From assembly GCA_001820675.1 (NCBI GenBank), contig MHQO01000063.1:6282-12491 (forward strand): 6,210 nt of DNA, given 5' to 3'. Positions within the stretch are counted from its first letter, which is position 1; each line of letters starts with the position of its first letter. Both the position numbers and the translations under genes were made by a program. This DNA comes from Candidatus Sungbacteria bacterium RIFCSPLOWO2_01_FULL_47_10. Its GTDB lineage: Bacteria > Patescibacteriota > Minisyncoccia > Sungbacterales > GWA2-42-14. Shown piece by piece: positions 1 to 5,077 of this stretch. The notes beneath the pieces are model-generated. The model did no database searches. It had not been told where the DNA came from and saw only the letters and a list, made by a program, of their open reading frames with translations.

Positions 1-132
1 GCGGCCGGAAAAACCGAAACCGAATTCCTCGACTTTCACCTTGAGTTTTCGCGCAGTCCAAAAATGCCCCCACTCGTGAACGAGGACAACGAGAGAAATG
101 ACAAATAAAAATGATGCAATGATGATGATCAT
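1..132 (-). CDS. M50 site-2-type zinc metalloprotease, N-terminus (partial)
   Basis: Only the first 44 codons are in the window; the gene continues past the left edge. The translation opens with a hydrophobic segment (about residues 2-18) leading directly into HEWGH at residues 19-23, followed by FWTARKLKVKVEEFGFGF. This is the N-terminal signature of the RseP/RasP/SpoIVFB family, in which HExxH in the first transmembrane helix provides two zinc ligands (H19, H23) and the catalytic glutamate (E20). These membrane proteases cut transmembrane substrates such as anti-sigma factors. The ATG at 130-132 is preferred because it places HExxH about 19 residues from the start, as in relatives. In-frame GTG codons at 145-147 and 151-153 are alternatives, and no start has a clear Shine-Dalgarno sequence. 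It lies 31 nt after the tlyA stop on the same strand, so co-transcription is likely. Family assignment is strong; the substrate is unknown. Confidence 0.87.
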   Translation of the reverse strand, partial: MIIIIASFLFVISLVVLVHEWGHFWTARKLKVKVEEFGFGFSGR

Positions 133-163
133 AACGTAACGAAACACATTCACGGAGTCATGT

Positions 164-994
164 TTATGATTTCAGCTGTATCAAATATTCGGTGTTTCCT
201 TCCGATCCTTTTATAGGCGACTCGATCCATTTGATAATTTCAAACCCATCCGACTTCGCCCGCTCGATGAAATCATCAAGGAGCTTTCTGCGCCGAACCG
301 CATCGGTGATGATTCCGTGGCGCAAAATTTTTTTATCGCGTGTCTCATACTGGGGCTTGAATAATGCGATGATTTCTCCTTCGGGCGTCAAACCCCCGAC
401 ACCCACAAGACCCTTTCGCTTTGTTCCTTTTTTCTTACCCAAGGCCCCGGCGTGAGACTCATGTAAAGCTGAACCCCCGGGGTGTGGGGGCAAGAAACGC
501 CGCACTGCAGCAAGAATCTGGCGAAGCGATATCAGCGATACGTCAATAGTAACAATTTCGGGCGCATCGGGCAATGCTTCAAGGTCGCGCACGTCGCTAC
601 TTTCCATGACGACAACGCGCGGGTCGCGCCGGAGTTTTAACGCGAGTTTCCCGACGGCAGTATCGATTGCGTACACTTTTTTTGCCCCGCGCTCAAGCAG
701 TACCTGGACGAATCCCCCCGTTGCCGACCCGATATCGGCGCAAATTTTCCCGTAAACGTCTATCTTAAATTCATTTAAACCCGCTTCCAGTTTATCCGCG
801 CCCCTCCCGACATATTTCTTTTCTTCCCGGACTTCAACAGTCGCGTCTTCCCCCACCACTTGCGAGGGAGACACCGCTTTCTGCCCGTTCACAAAAACCC
901 TTCCTTCGGTAACAAAAATAAACGCGGCGTTTGTGTCGGCCGCAGTTCCTTTTTCTATTAAGACTTCATCAAGCCGTTTCCGCCGTTTGTGCAT
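164..994 (-). CDS. tlyA: TlyA family S4-domain/FtsJ-like rRNA methyltransferase (hemolysin A family)
   Basis: This encodes 276 residues. An S4 RNA-binding domain occupies about residues 6-60, followed by the family linker YVGRGADKLE (61-70). An FtsJ-type Rossmann methyltransferase follows, with the SAM-binding motif ADIGSATGGF (86-95). The K-D-K-E tetrad of this superfamily is readable as K68, D151 (TIDVSLISL), K213 (LFKPQYE) and E269 (GNTEY). Characterised TlyA proteins 2'-O-methylate rRNA using S-adenosylmethionine and in mycobacteria affect capreomycin sensitivity; older annotations call them hemolysins. The fold supports methyltransferase activity, but the exact target nucleotide cannot be read here. 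About 34 extra residues (around 170-207) lie between D151 and K213, where M. tuberculosis TlyA is much shorter. The ATG at 992-994 starts just before the S4 domain and has no Shine-Dalgarno sequence. The M50 protease gene follows directly. Confidence 0.93.
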   Translation of the reverse strand: MHKRRKRLDEVLIEKGTAADTNAAFIFVTEGRVFVNGQKAVSPSQVVGEDATVEVREEKKYVGRGADKLEAGLNEFKIDVYGKICADIGSATGGFVQVLLERGAKKVYAIDTAVGKLALKLRRDPRVVVMESSDVRDLEALPDAPEIVTIDVSLISLRQILAAVRRFLPPHPGGSALHESHAGALGKKKGTKRKGLVGVGGLTPEGEIIALFKPQYETRDKKILRHGIITDAVRRRKLLDDFIERAKSDGFEIIKWIESPIKGSEGNTEYLIQLKS

Positions 995-1023
995 TTGACA
1001 AACACTAACAGATAGTATATAAT
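995..1023 (+). promoter_or_regulatory. Perfect-consensus sigma-70 promoter
   Basis: TTGACA at 995-1000 and TATAAT at 1018-1023 are separated by exactly 17 bp, matching the consensus at all 12 positions. The predicted start is near 1030, giving a leader of about 40 nt before the ATG at 1072. The -35 abuts the tlyA start codon on the other strand. Confidence 0.88.
1014..1019 (-). promoter_or_regulatory. Possible -10 element for tlyA
   Basis: On the minus strand TATACT lies 19 nt before the tlyA ATG. No convincing -35 is present at 16-18 bp (the best is CTTACC). It overlaps the -10 of the strong plus-strand promoter, so if real the two promoters would compete. This is a weak call. Confidence 0.3.
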
Positions 1024-1056
1024 GAAAAGACTGGGGGGTAAGTCGTAAAAAACCGG

Positions 1057-1063
1057 AAAGGAG
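1057..1063 (+). promoter_or_regulatory. Shine-Dalgarno site for the 96-aa gene
   Basis: AAAGGAG ends 8 nt before the ATG at 1072-1074. It fixes the start of the downstream gene and contrasts with tlyA, frr and holB, which show no such site. Confidence 0.75.
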
Positions 1064-1071
1064 CCCAAGGA

Positions 1072-1362
1072 ATGAGTTACGATGCCATAACGGTCGGGTT
1101 CGAAGCTTTCGATGGTTTCGTCAAGGGCCTCGAGATTGCCGGTACGGGTGTGATAGTCGTCGAAGACTCCGTCCGTTTGGCCCCGGACGGCCGATCTCTT
1201 CGAAAAGCACATTTCAAGGCCGCAAACGGCCGCAAGATGATCGCCGAGGAATATGTGGCTTTTTTGAGTTACGACTGTGACGGTGTCAGCACGGTCGAAC
1301 TTGCGATCTATCGGGAAAGCAATCGGCCCAATCTTGAATCGCGAATGAAAGCCGCCAGGTAA
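1072..1362 (+). CDS. Unrecognised 96-aa protein in a self-contained cassette
   Basis: I do not recognise this family. The 96-residue product begins MSYDAITVGFEAFDGF and is soluble-looking, with no signal peptide or transmembrane segment. Alternating hydrophobic stretches such as GTGVIVVEDSVRLA (about 25-38) and VAFLSYDCDGVSTVELAIY suggest a small beta-rich fold, and the C-terminus is basic (ESRMKAAR). Coding is supported by context more than by homology: a perfect-consensus promoter at 995-1023, a well-placed AAAGGAG ribosome-binding site and a rho-independent terminator starting 18 nt after the stop. It is a monocistronic plus-strand gene between minus-strand tlyA and frr, transcribed divergently from tlyA and convergently with frr. 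The promoter strength suggests high expression. A competing open frame on the minus strand (958-1365) covers the same bases but lacks such signals and overlaps the tlyA start. Confidence 0.78.
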   Translation: MSYDAITVGFEAFDGFVKGLEIAGTGVIVVEDSVRLAPDGRSLRKAHFKAANGRKMIAEEYVAFLSYDCDGVSTVELAIYRESNRPNLESRMKAAR

Positions 1363-1379
1363 CATGCACGAAGAGCGCG

Positions 1380-1411
1380 CCGCGGGGTACTATTTGTCCC
1401 GCGGTTTTTTT
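1380..1411 (+). terminator. Rho-independent terminator after the 96-aa gene
   Basis: A perfect 7-bp stem, CCGCGGG (1380-1386) with CCCGCGG (1398-1404), closes an 11-nt loop and is followed by seven T residues (1405-1411). The T-run reaches the frr stop codon (1410-1412). There is no T-run on the minus-strand side, so it acts on plus-strand transcription. Confidence 0.88.
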
Positions 1412-1952
1412 ATCCCTCCAGTATCTCCTTTTCTTTGTGCGCTCCGATTTCCTCGATCTTTTTGTTGGTCTCGTCGACCATTTTCTGCACATCTTGCTTT
1501 TTCCTGAATTTTTCGTCTTCGGAAATTTCTTTCTTTTTTTCTAAAATATCAACTTCCCTCAGCGCCTCTTCCCTCGTTTTTCGCACCGATATTCTCGCTT
1601 CCTCCATTTTTTGTTTCAAAATTTTGATCAAATCTTTTCGTCTCTCTTCGGTCAATTGCGGAAGCATCAGTCGAACTTGTGCCCCATCAACAACCGGATT
1701 CAGGCCAAGCTGGGACTGCTGAATCGCTTTCTCTATCGGCTGGAGGGCGGCTTTGTCCCACGGCTGGATCACGATCTGCTTCGGATCGGGCGTGGAAATG
1801 GAAGCAACCGCCTTCAAGGGCGTTTTTACGCCGTAATAATCCACCTGCAAATCTTCAACAAGCGCGGGAGAAGCGCGGCCCGTCCTCAACGAAACAATCT
1901 CGCTTTTTAGATGATCGATAACTTTATTAAGTTTTTCTTTTAAAGTTTCCAT
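1410..1952 (-). CDS. frr: Ribosome recycling factor (RRF)
   Basis: RRF works with EF-G to split post-termination ribosomes in the cytoplasm and is essential in most bacteria. The 180-residue length is close to the usual 185. Family landmarks are in order: RTGRASPALVEDLQVDYYG (23-41), the domain II stretch TPLKAVASISTPDPKQIVIQPWD (44-66, central part canonical), LPQLTEERRKDL (97-108), and the domain I helix ISVRKTREEAL (121-131), where R124 and R127 match conserved arginines. The rest is a long charged coiled-coil helix typical of the three-helix-bundle domain. The ATG at 1950-1952 gives the standard N-terminus but lacks a Shine-Dalgarno sequence. frr often sits beside tsf or pyrH; here it follows a beta-propeller gene and a MITE-like element and has its own promoter. 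Its 3' end meets the terminator of the convergent 96-aa gene. Confidence 0.97.
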   Translation of the reverse strand: METLKEKLNKVIDHLKSEIVSLRTGRASPALVEDLQVDYYGVKTPLKAVASISTPDPKQIVIQPWDKAALQPIEKAIQQSQLGLNPVVDGAQVRLMLPQLTEERRKDLIKILKQKMEEARISVRKTREEALREVDILEKKKEISEDEKFRKKQDVQKMVDETNKKIEEIGAHKEKEILEG

Positions 1953-1965
1953 TCTCGTGAATTTT

Positions 1966-2012
1966 CACAAATTTGAGCACGAATAGCAAGAATACGATTC
2001 GTGAAATTTGTG
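1966..2012. repeat. Imperfect hairpin in the frr upstream region
   Basis: CACAAATTT (1966-1974) and CACGAAT (1978-1984) pair with ATTCGTG (1997-2003) and AAATTTGTG (2004-2012). This gives 16 base pairs with a 3-nt bulge (1975-1977) and a 12-nt loop. It covers the putative frr promoter and transcription start, so it may be a regulatory DNA palindrome or simply part of the repeat family. Confidence 0.6.
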
Positions 2013-2017
2013 GTCAA
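1989..2017 (-). promoter_or_regulatory. Probable sigma-70 promoter for frr
   Basis: Read on the minus strand, TTGACC (2012-2017) and TATTCT (1989-1994) are separated by 17 bp. The -35 matches 5/6 and the -10 matches 4/6. The start would be near 1982, about 30 nt before the frr ATG. The promoter lies inside the TTCGTG-type repeat and overlaps a hairpin-forming sequence. Confidence 0.6.
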
Positions 2018-2034
2018 ATTCGTGCGGATTGGTG
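1995..2034 (+). repeat. TTCGTG-rich intergenic repeat, copy A
   Basis: These 40 bases align without gaps to 3280-3319 with 30 identities, sharing CGATTCGTGA at the left end and CAAATTCG in the middle. Both copies lie in the same orientation just upstream of a minus-strand gene (frr here, the propeller gene for copy B). A short related stretch occurs at 5587-5602. The function is unknown. Confidence 0.6.
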
Positions 2035-2038
2035 ATTA

Positions 2039-2143
2039 GACCAGTTGCTTAATAATTTTTAGAGGAAATTTGATACAAAAAACCCTTATTTTAAGCCAAT
2101 GATTTTTCAAAAAAACGGCTAAAACCTTATTAAGCAACTGGTC
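2039..2143. mobile_element. MITE-like 105-bp element with terminal inverted repeats and TA flanks
   Basis: The ends are perfect 17-bp inverted repeats: GACCAGTTGCTTAATAA (2039-2055) and its reverse complement (2127-2143). Both are flanked by TA (2037-2038 and 2144-2145), which extends the pairing by one base and looks like a TA target-site duplication. Inside the repeats, TTTTAG (2057-2062) can also pair with CTAAAA (2119-2124). The interior is A/T-rich and has no open frame, so it would need a transposase in trans. TA duplications are known for IS630/Tc1 and some IS5-group elements; I cannot assign a family. It begins next to the propeller gene's stop codon (2146-2148). The alternative is a long terminator-like hairpin, but no T-run follows the stem. 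Confidence 0.65.
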
Positions 2144-2145
2144 TA

Positions 2146-3225
2146 TTACTTAGATACTACCGCATAAATAATATTTGAATCCTCCGGATCTATTGCCAAA
2201 AGCGTAAGCCGCATGTCGGAGGGCGACTGGGCGACCGACCAACTTGTTCCTCCGTCCGCACTCTTATAAAGCTGGCTTGCCGCGGAGACATAGAGCGTTC
2301 GGGAGTCCTTCGGGTCAACCGCAACGGCAAGCGCGGGAAGCACTTCCGGGGGAATGATAATCGGCAATTCTTTCCACGACGTGCCGCCGTTGTCTGATCG
2401 CATCACGCCGAATTTCGACGCAAGATACAGCCGCGATGTCGAAGGATCGATAAAAAACGTCTGATCCGATTTTGCGCCGTCGAATTTTGAAAGCGGCTCC
2501 GTCATGTCAATCCACGAAACTGCGCGATCGCTGGTTTTGAAAATATTTCCTTTCGGGCTTATTGCATACATCACCGAATGATTATTCGGATCGACCTCAA
2601 GACGAATCAGGCCGTCCCGAAACCACCGGAGCACTTTCCACGTCTTTGCGTGATCGCGGCTCTCAAAAAAACCGCCCTGGCCCGAAATCATGAATACGCG
2701 ATCCGCTTCATCCACAAATATATCGAACACCCCATACTTCTCGACAGGCGTAAAATACATTTCCCGAAACGACTTGCCGCCGTCCTCGCTTTTCAGCACT
2801 CTCCCGCGGTCGTTCTGATAGACGGCGAGATATAATTCATCGGGGTTCGTCGTCGAAAACGAAATGCCATAAACCTGCGAATCCGGCGCAAGAACATTAT
2901 TGTTGTCCGCGATTTTCCTCCAAAGTTCGCCGCCGTTTTCCGTCTTCCACAATCCTCCATTTTTCGTCCCGACAAAAATGGTTCCGGAATCTTTCGGATG
3001 AAATGCCGTTTCAAGAACCGCATATGCGTTCAAGGGAACGCTTTCGGCCGATTCGGCGCGCTTCTCCCATGTAATTCCCCCGTCAGTCGATTTAAAAATG
3101 CCCATTTCTTCCGCCTCAGGAGAACGCGGCGAAGAAGGCGCGTATCCGAGCATAAACGGAAGAATGACAATAAAAATAAGTCCGAGACCGATGAAAACCG
3201 CAATAATGACAAGAAGTGCTCTCAC
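2146..3225 (-). CDS. Membrane-anchored Asp-box (BNR/YCF48-like) beta-propeller protein
   Basis: This encodes 359 residues. An N-terminal hydrophobic segment (about 3-27) ending GYAPSS looks like an uncleaved anchor or signal peptide, placing the rest outside the cytoplasm. Seven Asp-box motifs (S/T-x-D-x-G-x-T/S-W) follow: STDGGITW (46-53), TENGGELW (95-102), SEDGGKSF (146-153), SRDHAKTW (189-196), TSDRAVSW (231-238), SDNGGTSW (277-284) and SADGGTSW (322-329). Their 38-51 residue spacing fits one motif per blade of a seven-bladed propeller, as in YCF48/HCF136, sortilin-type and BNR-repeat proteins. Blades 4 and 5 are degenerate. Such folds usually mediate protein or glycan binding; I see no catalytic sialidase residues, so no enzymatic role is claimed. 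The only reasonable start is GTG at 3223-3225, since an in-frame TGA lies eight codons upstream. No Shine-Dalgarno sequence is visible; it may be read through from holB, 88 nt upstream. Confidence 0.85.
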   Translation of the reverse strand: MRALLVIIAVFIGLGLIFIVILPFMLGYAPSSPRSPEAEEMGIFKSTDGGITWEKRAESAESVPLNAYAVLETAFHPKDSGTIFVGTKNGGLWKTENGGELWRKIADNNNVLAPDSQVYGISFSTTNPDELYLAVYQNDRGRVLKSEDGGKSFREMYFTPVEKYGVFDIFVDEADRVFMISGQGGFFESRDHAKTWKVLRWFRDGLIRLEVDPNNHSVMYAISPKGNIFKTSDRAVSWIDMTEPLSKFDGAKSDQTFFIDPSTSRLYLASKFGVMRSDNGGTSWKELPIIIPPEVLPALAVAVDPKDSRTLYVSAASQLYKSADGGTSWSVAQSPSDMRLTLLAIDPEDSNIIYAVVSK

Positions 3226-3279
3226 GGTATTTGCAAATGCTCGTCAATTTGATTTCAAATTTCACGAAGGTGAAAAGGG

Positions 3280-3319
3280 CGATTCGTGATATTCGCGACC
3301 AAATTCGCGCACATTAGCG
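3280..3319 (+). repeat. TTCGTG-rich intergenic repeat, copy B
   Basis: This matches copy A (1995-2034) at 30 of 40 positions. Its right end supplies the holB stop codon (3314-3316) and part of the last sense codon. Next to it, AATTTCACGAA (3258-3268) pairs with TTCGTGATATT (3283-3293) with one mismatch, and TTTCAC-GAAG-GTGAAA (3260-3275) forms a competing hairpin. Unlike copy A it has no obvious promoter. Confidence 0.55.
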
Positions 3320-4198
3320 GGATAAACTTAAAAAAACATTATCGAGCAGTAGCCGCCTGTTTACGTTCGTCTCCCTCATCATGTCGAGCAGGCGCAGTAT
3401 TTCCCTTGCCGACAATGCTTCGGCGCGTGCGGGTTCGGCCAACAACCGTTTCCGACACTCAACCAGAAGAAAGAAAAAGAATTTTTCGATTGCGTCCGCA
3501 TCCTGGGACATTTTTTGCGACCAGAGAAACTGATCAATCATATCGGCGTGGGCGGCGCGAGCGAATGATTCGTACTCGCCCGATTCTTTCTTATAAAATT
3601 CTTTGTCTTCGCACATCCGCGCCGCAATTCCCGGCCTGCCGAATGAAACCATGAGTATTTTTTCGCGCTCATCGGATGAAACGCGGCGATCGGAAAGATA
3701 TGCTGATATCTCTGTATCGGAAACAAAAGCAAATTCCATGGGAACCGTTCGCGAAACAACAGTCGGAAGCAGTCGCTCGGGGGAATCCGTAATAAGAATG
3801 CATCGCGCATACGACGGCGGCTCTTCAAGCACTTTAAGAAAACTGTTTTGGGCTTCCTCCGATAAATCCTCCGCGCCATCTATGATGACGAAAAAATGCG
3901 CACCCGAATTCGGGCGAAGCGCTATTCTTCTCCGCACCTCGCGCACATCGTCAATCCCGATTTCTTTTTGGTTTTCCGTCACGAGGAGCCGCTCTCGGGA
4001 AAGATAGAGCACGTCGGGATGCGCTCCCCGGTCAATCAACGCCGCATTCTCCTCCGGAAAGAAAAACTTGACCCATTCTTTCGCAATGGCCAGTTTTCCG
4101 ATATGTTCCGGCCCGAAAAACAAATATGCGTGAGCCGCAGTGCCCGACTCATAAACGCTTTTCATGTATGCGCGCTGTCGCGTATGCCCGATCATCAT
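3314..4198 (-). CDS. holB: DNA polymerase III subunit delta' (clamp-loader AAA+ protein)
   Basis: The 294-residue AAA+ protein matches delta', which with delta and tau/gamma loads the sliding clamp during replication. The N-terminal HAYLFFGPEHIGKLAIA (23-39) holds a P-loop GPEHIGK (29-35) in which the usual final T/S is leucine, consistent with a subunit that need not hydrolyse ATP. HPDVLYL (60-66) is the family's HPD segment. FFVIIDGAEDLSEEAQ (102-117) is the Walker B-like region, followed by NSFLKVLEEPP (118-128), the most diagnostic motif. SRT (149-151) replaces the SRC motif. The cysteine zinc module found in many delta' proteins between the P-loop and HPD is absent. The C-terminal 90 residues form the helical collar region. 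The start is ATG-ATG (4193-4198), just downstream of an extended -10, so the mRNA is probably leaderless. A fragment of another clamp-loader paralogue is less likely given the length. Confidence 0.9.
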   Translation of the reverse strand: MMIGHTRQRAYMKSVYESGTAAHAYLFFGPEHIGKLAIAKEWVKFFFPEENAALIDRGAHPDVLYLSRERLLVTENQKEIGIDDVREVRRRIALRPNSGAHFFVIIDGAEDLSEEAQNSFLKVLEEPPSYARCILITDSPERLLPTVVSRTVPMEFAFVSDTEISAYLSDRRVSSDEREKILMVSFGRPGIAARMCEDKEFYKKESGEYESFARAAHADMIDQFLWSQKMSQDADAIEKFFFFLLVECRKRLLAEPARAEALSAREILRLLDMMRETNVNRRLLLDNVFLSLSR

Positions 4199-4206
4199 AC
4201 TTTTTT

Positions 4207-4215
4207 ACTATACCA
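4207..4215 (-). promoter_or_regulatory. Extended -10 promoter for holB, probably leaderless
   Basis: On the minus strand TGGTATAGT (TGn plus TATAGT at 4207-4212) ends 8 nt before the holB ATG. Initiation would therefore fall at or within a base or two of the start codon. No good -35 is visible, as expected when an extended -10 is used. No ribosome-binding site can fit. Confidence 0.6.
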
Positions 4216-4253
4216 AAGCGGCCCGCAAAAGGCGAGGATCGCTCGAAGCGGCC
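4215..4253 (+). repeat. 39-bp interspersed repeat, copy 1 (upstream of holB)
   Basis: AAAGCGGCC opens this unit and AAGCGGCC closes it, around a core containing GGATCGCT. It matches 5628-5666 at 35 of 39 positions; sequence outside these limits does not match. It adjoins the holB extended -10, filling the space where a -35 would lie. Both copies read in one frame as KAA(R/H)KR(R/Q)GSLEAA, and here that frame ends at a TAA at 4260-4262. Confidence 0.7.
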
Positions 4254-4268
4254 GATAAATAAAAAAAG

Positions 4269-4299
4269 TTGACGTCCCCCTGTTCGGTATGATACGAAT
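4269..4299 (+). promoter_or_regulatory. Probable promoter for the 247-aa gene
   Basis: TTGACG (4269-4274) is a 5/6 match to the -35. The -10 is less clear: TATGAT (4288-4293) is the better hexamer but only 13 bp away, while TGATACGAA (4290-4298) gives a weak extended -10 with an 18-bp spacer. The upstream ATG at 4289 lies in this promoter. Confidence 0.45.
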
Positions 4300-4320
4300 A
4301 AAAGGCGTTTTTCTGACAAA

Positions 4321-4326
4321 AGGAGG
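4321..4326 (+). promoter_or_regulatory. Strong Shine-Dalgarno site deciding the start at 4334
   Basis: AGGAGG lies 7 nt before the ATG at 4334-4336. This ideal spacing selects that start over the in-frame ATG at 4289, which has no ribosome-binding site. Confidence 0.85.
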
Positions 4327-4333
4327 ACATCGC

Positions 4334-5077
4334 ATGTACCTTGAAAACTTCATGAGTAAAGACGAATTGGTCAAGCGGCTTCGCGACTTCTCGAAAACAA
4401 ACGAAAAATCCCGTACTCTTTTTTATGAAGGTTTTCTCGCAAAAATTCTTGCCAATTTTCTGGAAGCATCCGATCTTCCGACACGTCCGGACGTCAATAT
4501 CCTCAATTACCTCGCGCCCGTCATTGCAAGAGGCGTCGAAGATGATGCAAAATTGCCCTCATATAAGCAAGTACTCGACCCCTTCACAAAGCATTGCGTG
4601 TCATCCCTTACCGCGCTCCTTTCTTTACCATCGGAAGAGATGAGCCGGGATGAAACTATAAGAGATTTTACGAGAACGCTCGAGCTCTCCACCGGAATAT
4701 CCTGGCTCGGCATCCTGCTTCGATCATATTGGGATGCGCAATACAACGTATTGTGGCAGCTTGCCGACCGATTTAACAAAGATATTTGGCAAAAGGGACT
4801 CTATGGCCTTGTGTATGCGCATTCGCATCGTTCCGGAAGATTCAGAGCAACAAAGCTTCAGACATCCAATTTTTGCGGACGCATAGGCATCACCCTTGAC
4901 CGCGGTGATGGAGTTTTGTGGTTTCGGGGGATGGAGGGCAACCCTTCCTCACTTGCTCTCGGCGCAGGTCCCGAAGTGCCTCTGAACCACGCAATTGAGA
5001 TGGTCGAAGAGGTCATTTTGTTATGGCCGAGCGATCCGGAAAAACAAGCAAGGATCATGAAACCGATGACAAAATAG
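4334..5077 (+). CDS. Unrecognised 247-aa protein in a self-contained cassette
   Basis: I do not recognise this protein. It starts MYLENFMSKDELVKRL; the start is set by AGGAGG at 4321-4326, trimming 15 codons from the longest open frame. Residues 1-160 look mainly helical and amphipathic (for example SKDELVKRLRDF, 8-19, and FTRTLELSTGISWLGILLRSYW, 112-133). Residues 180-200 (CGRIGITLDRGDGVLWFRG in part) look like a short beta-rich section, and a final helix (about 217-231) precedes a polar tail. There is no signal peptide, clear transmembrane segment, zinc motif or nucleotide-binding loop. W, Y and F are frequent. The gene diverges from holB, has a TTGACG-type promoter and ends at a hairpin terminator overlapping its stop, so it is a stand-alone unit. 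Codon composition resembles that of its neighbours by eye. A cytoplasmic role is inferred only from the absence of export signals. Confidence 0.8.
   Translation: MYLENFMSKDELVKRLRDFSKTNEKSRTLFYEGFLAKILANFLEASDLPTRPDVNILNYLAPVIARGVEDDAKLPSYKQVLDPFTKHCVSSLTALLSLPSEEMSRDETIRDFTRTLELSTGISWLGILLRSYWDAQYNVLWQLADRFNKDIWQKGLYGLVYAHSHRSGRFRATKLQTSNFCGRIGITLDRGDGVLWFRGMEGNPSSLALGAGPEVPLNHAIEMVEEVILLWPSDPEKQARIMKPMTK

Noticed and set aside
958..1365. 135-codon minus-strand open frame covering the 96-aa gene
   Set aside because: It overlaps the tlyA start in another frame, has no promoter or ribosome-binding site, and lies opposite a gene with complete expression signals.
2039..2143. Inverted repeat as a plain rho-independent terminator of the propeller gene
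   Set aside because: The arms are 71 nt apart, no T-run follows the stem, and TA flanks the ends; a MITE-like element explains more. A secondary termination effect is still possible.
1995..3319. TTCGTG repeats as a CRISPR array
   Set aside because: There are only two diverged copies 1.3 kb apart with genes between them, no regular spacers and no cas genes.
3286..3654. 122-codon plus-strand open frame opposite holB
   Set aside because: It is antisense to well-conserved holB sequence, with no family resemblance and no start signals.
3603..4258. Two plus-strand open frames (134 and 120 codons) opposite holB
   Set aside because: Both are shadows of holB, with Arg/Ser-rich translations typical of antisense frames.
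4289..4333. 15-codon N-terminal extension of the 247-aa protein
   Set aside because: The ATG lies in the promoter region without a ribosome-binding site, while AGGAGG precedes the ATG at 4334 at ideal spacing.
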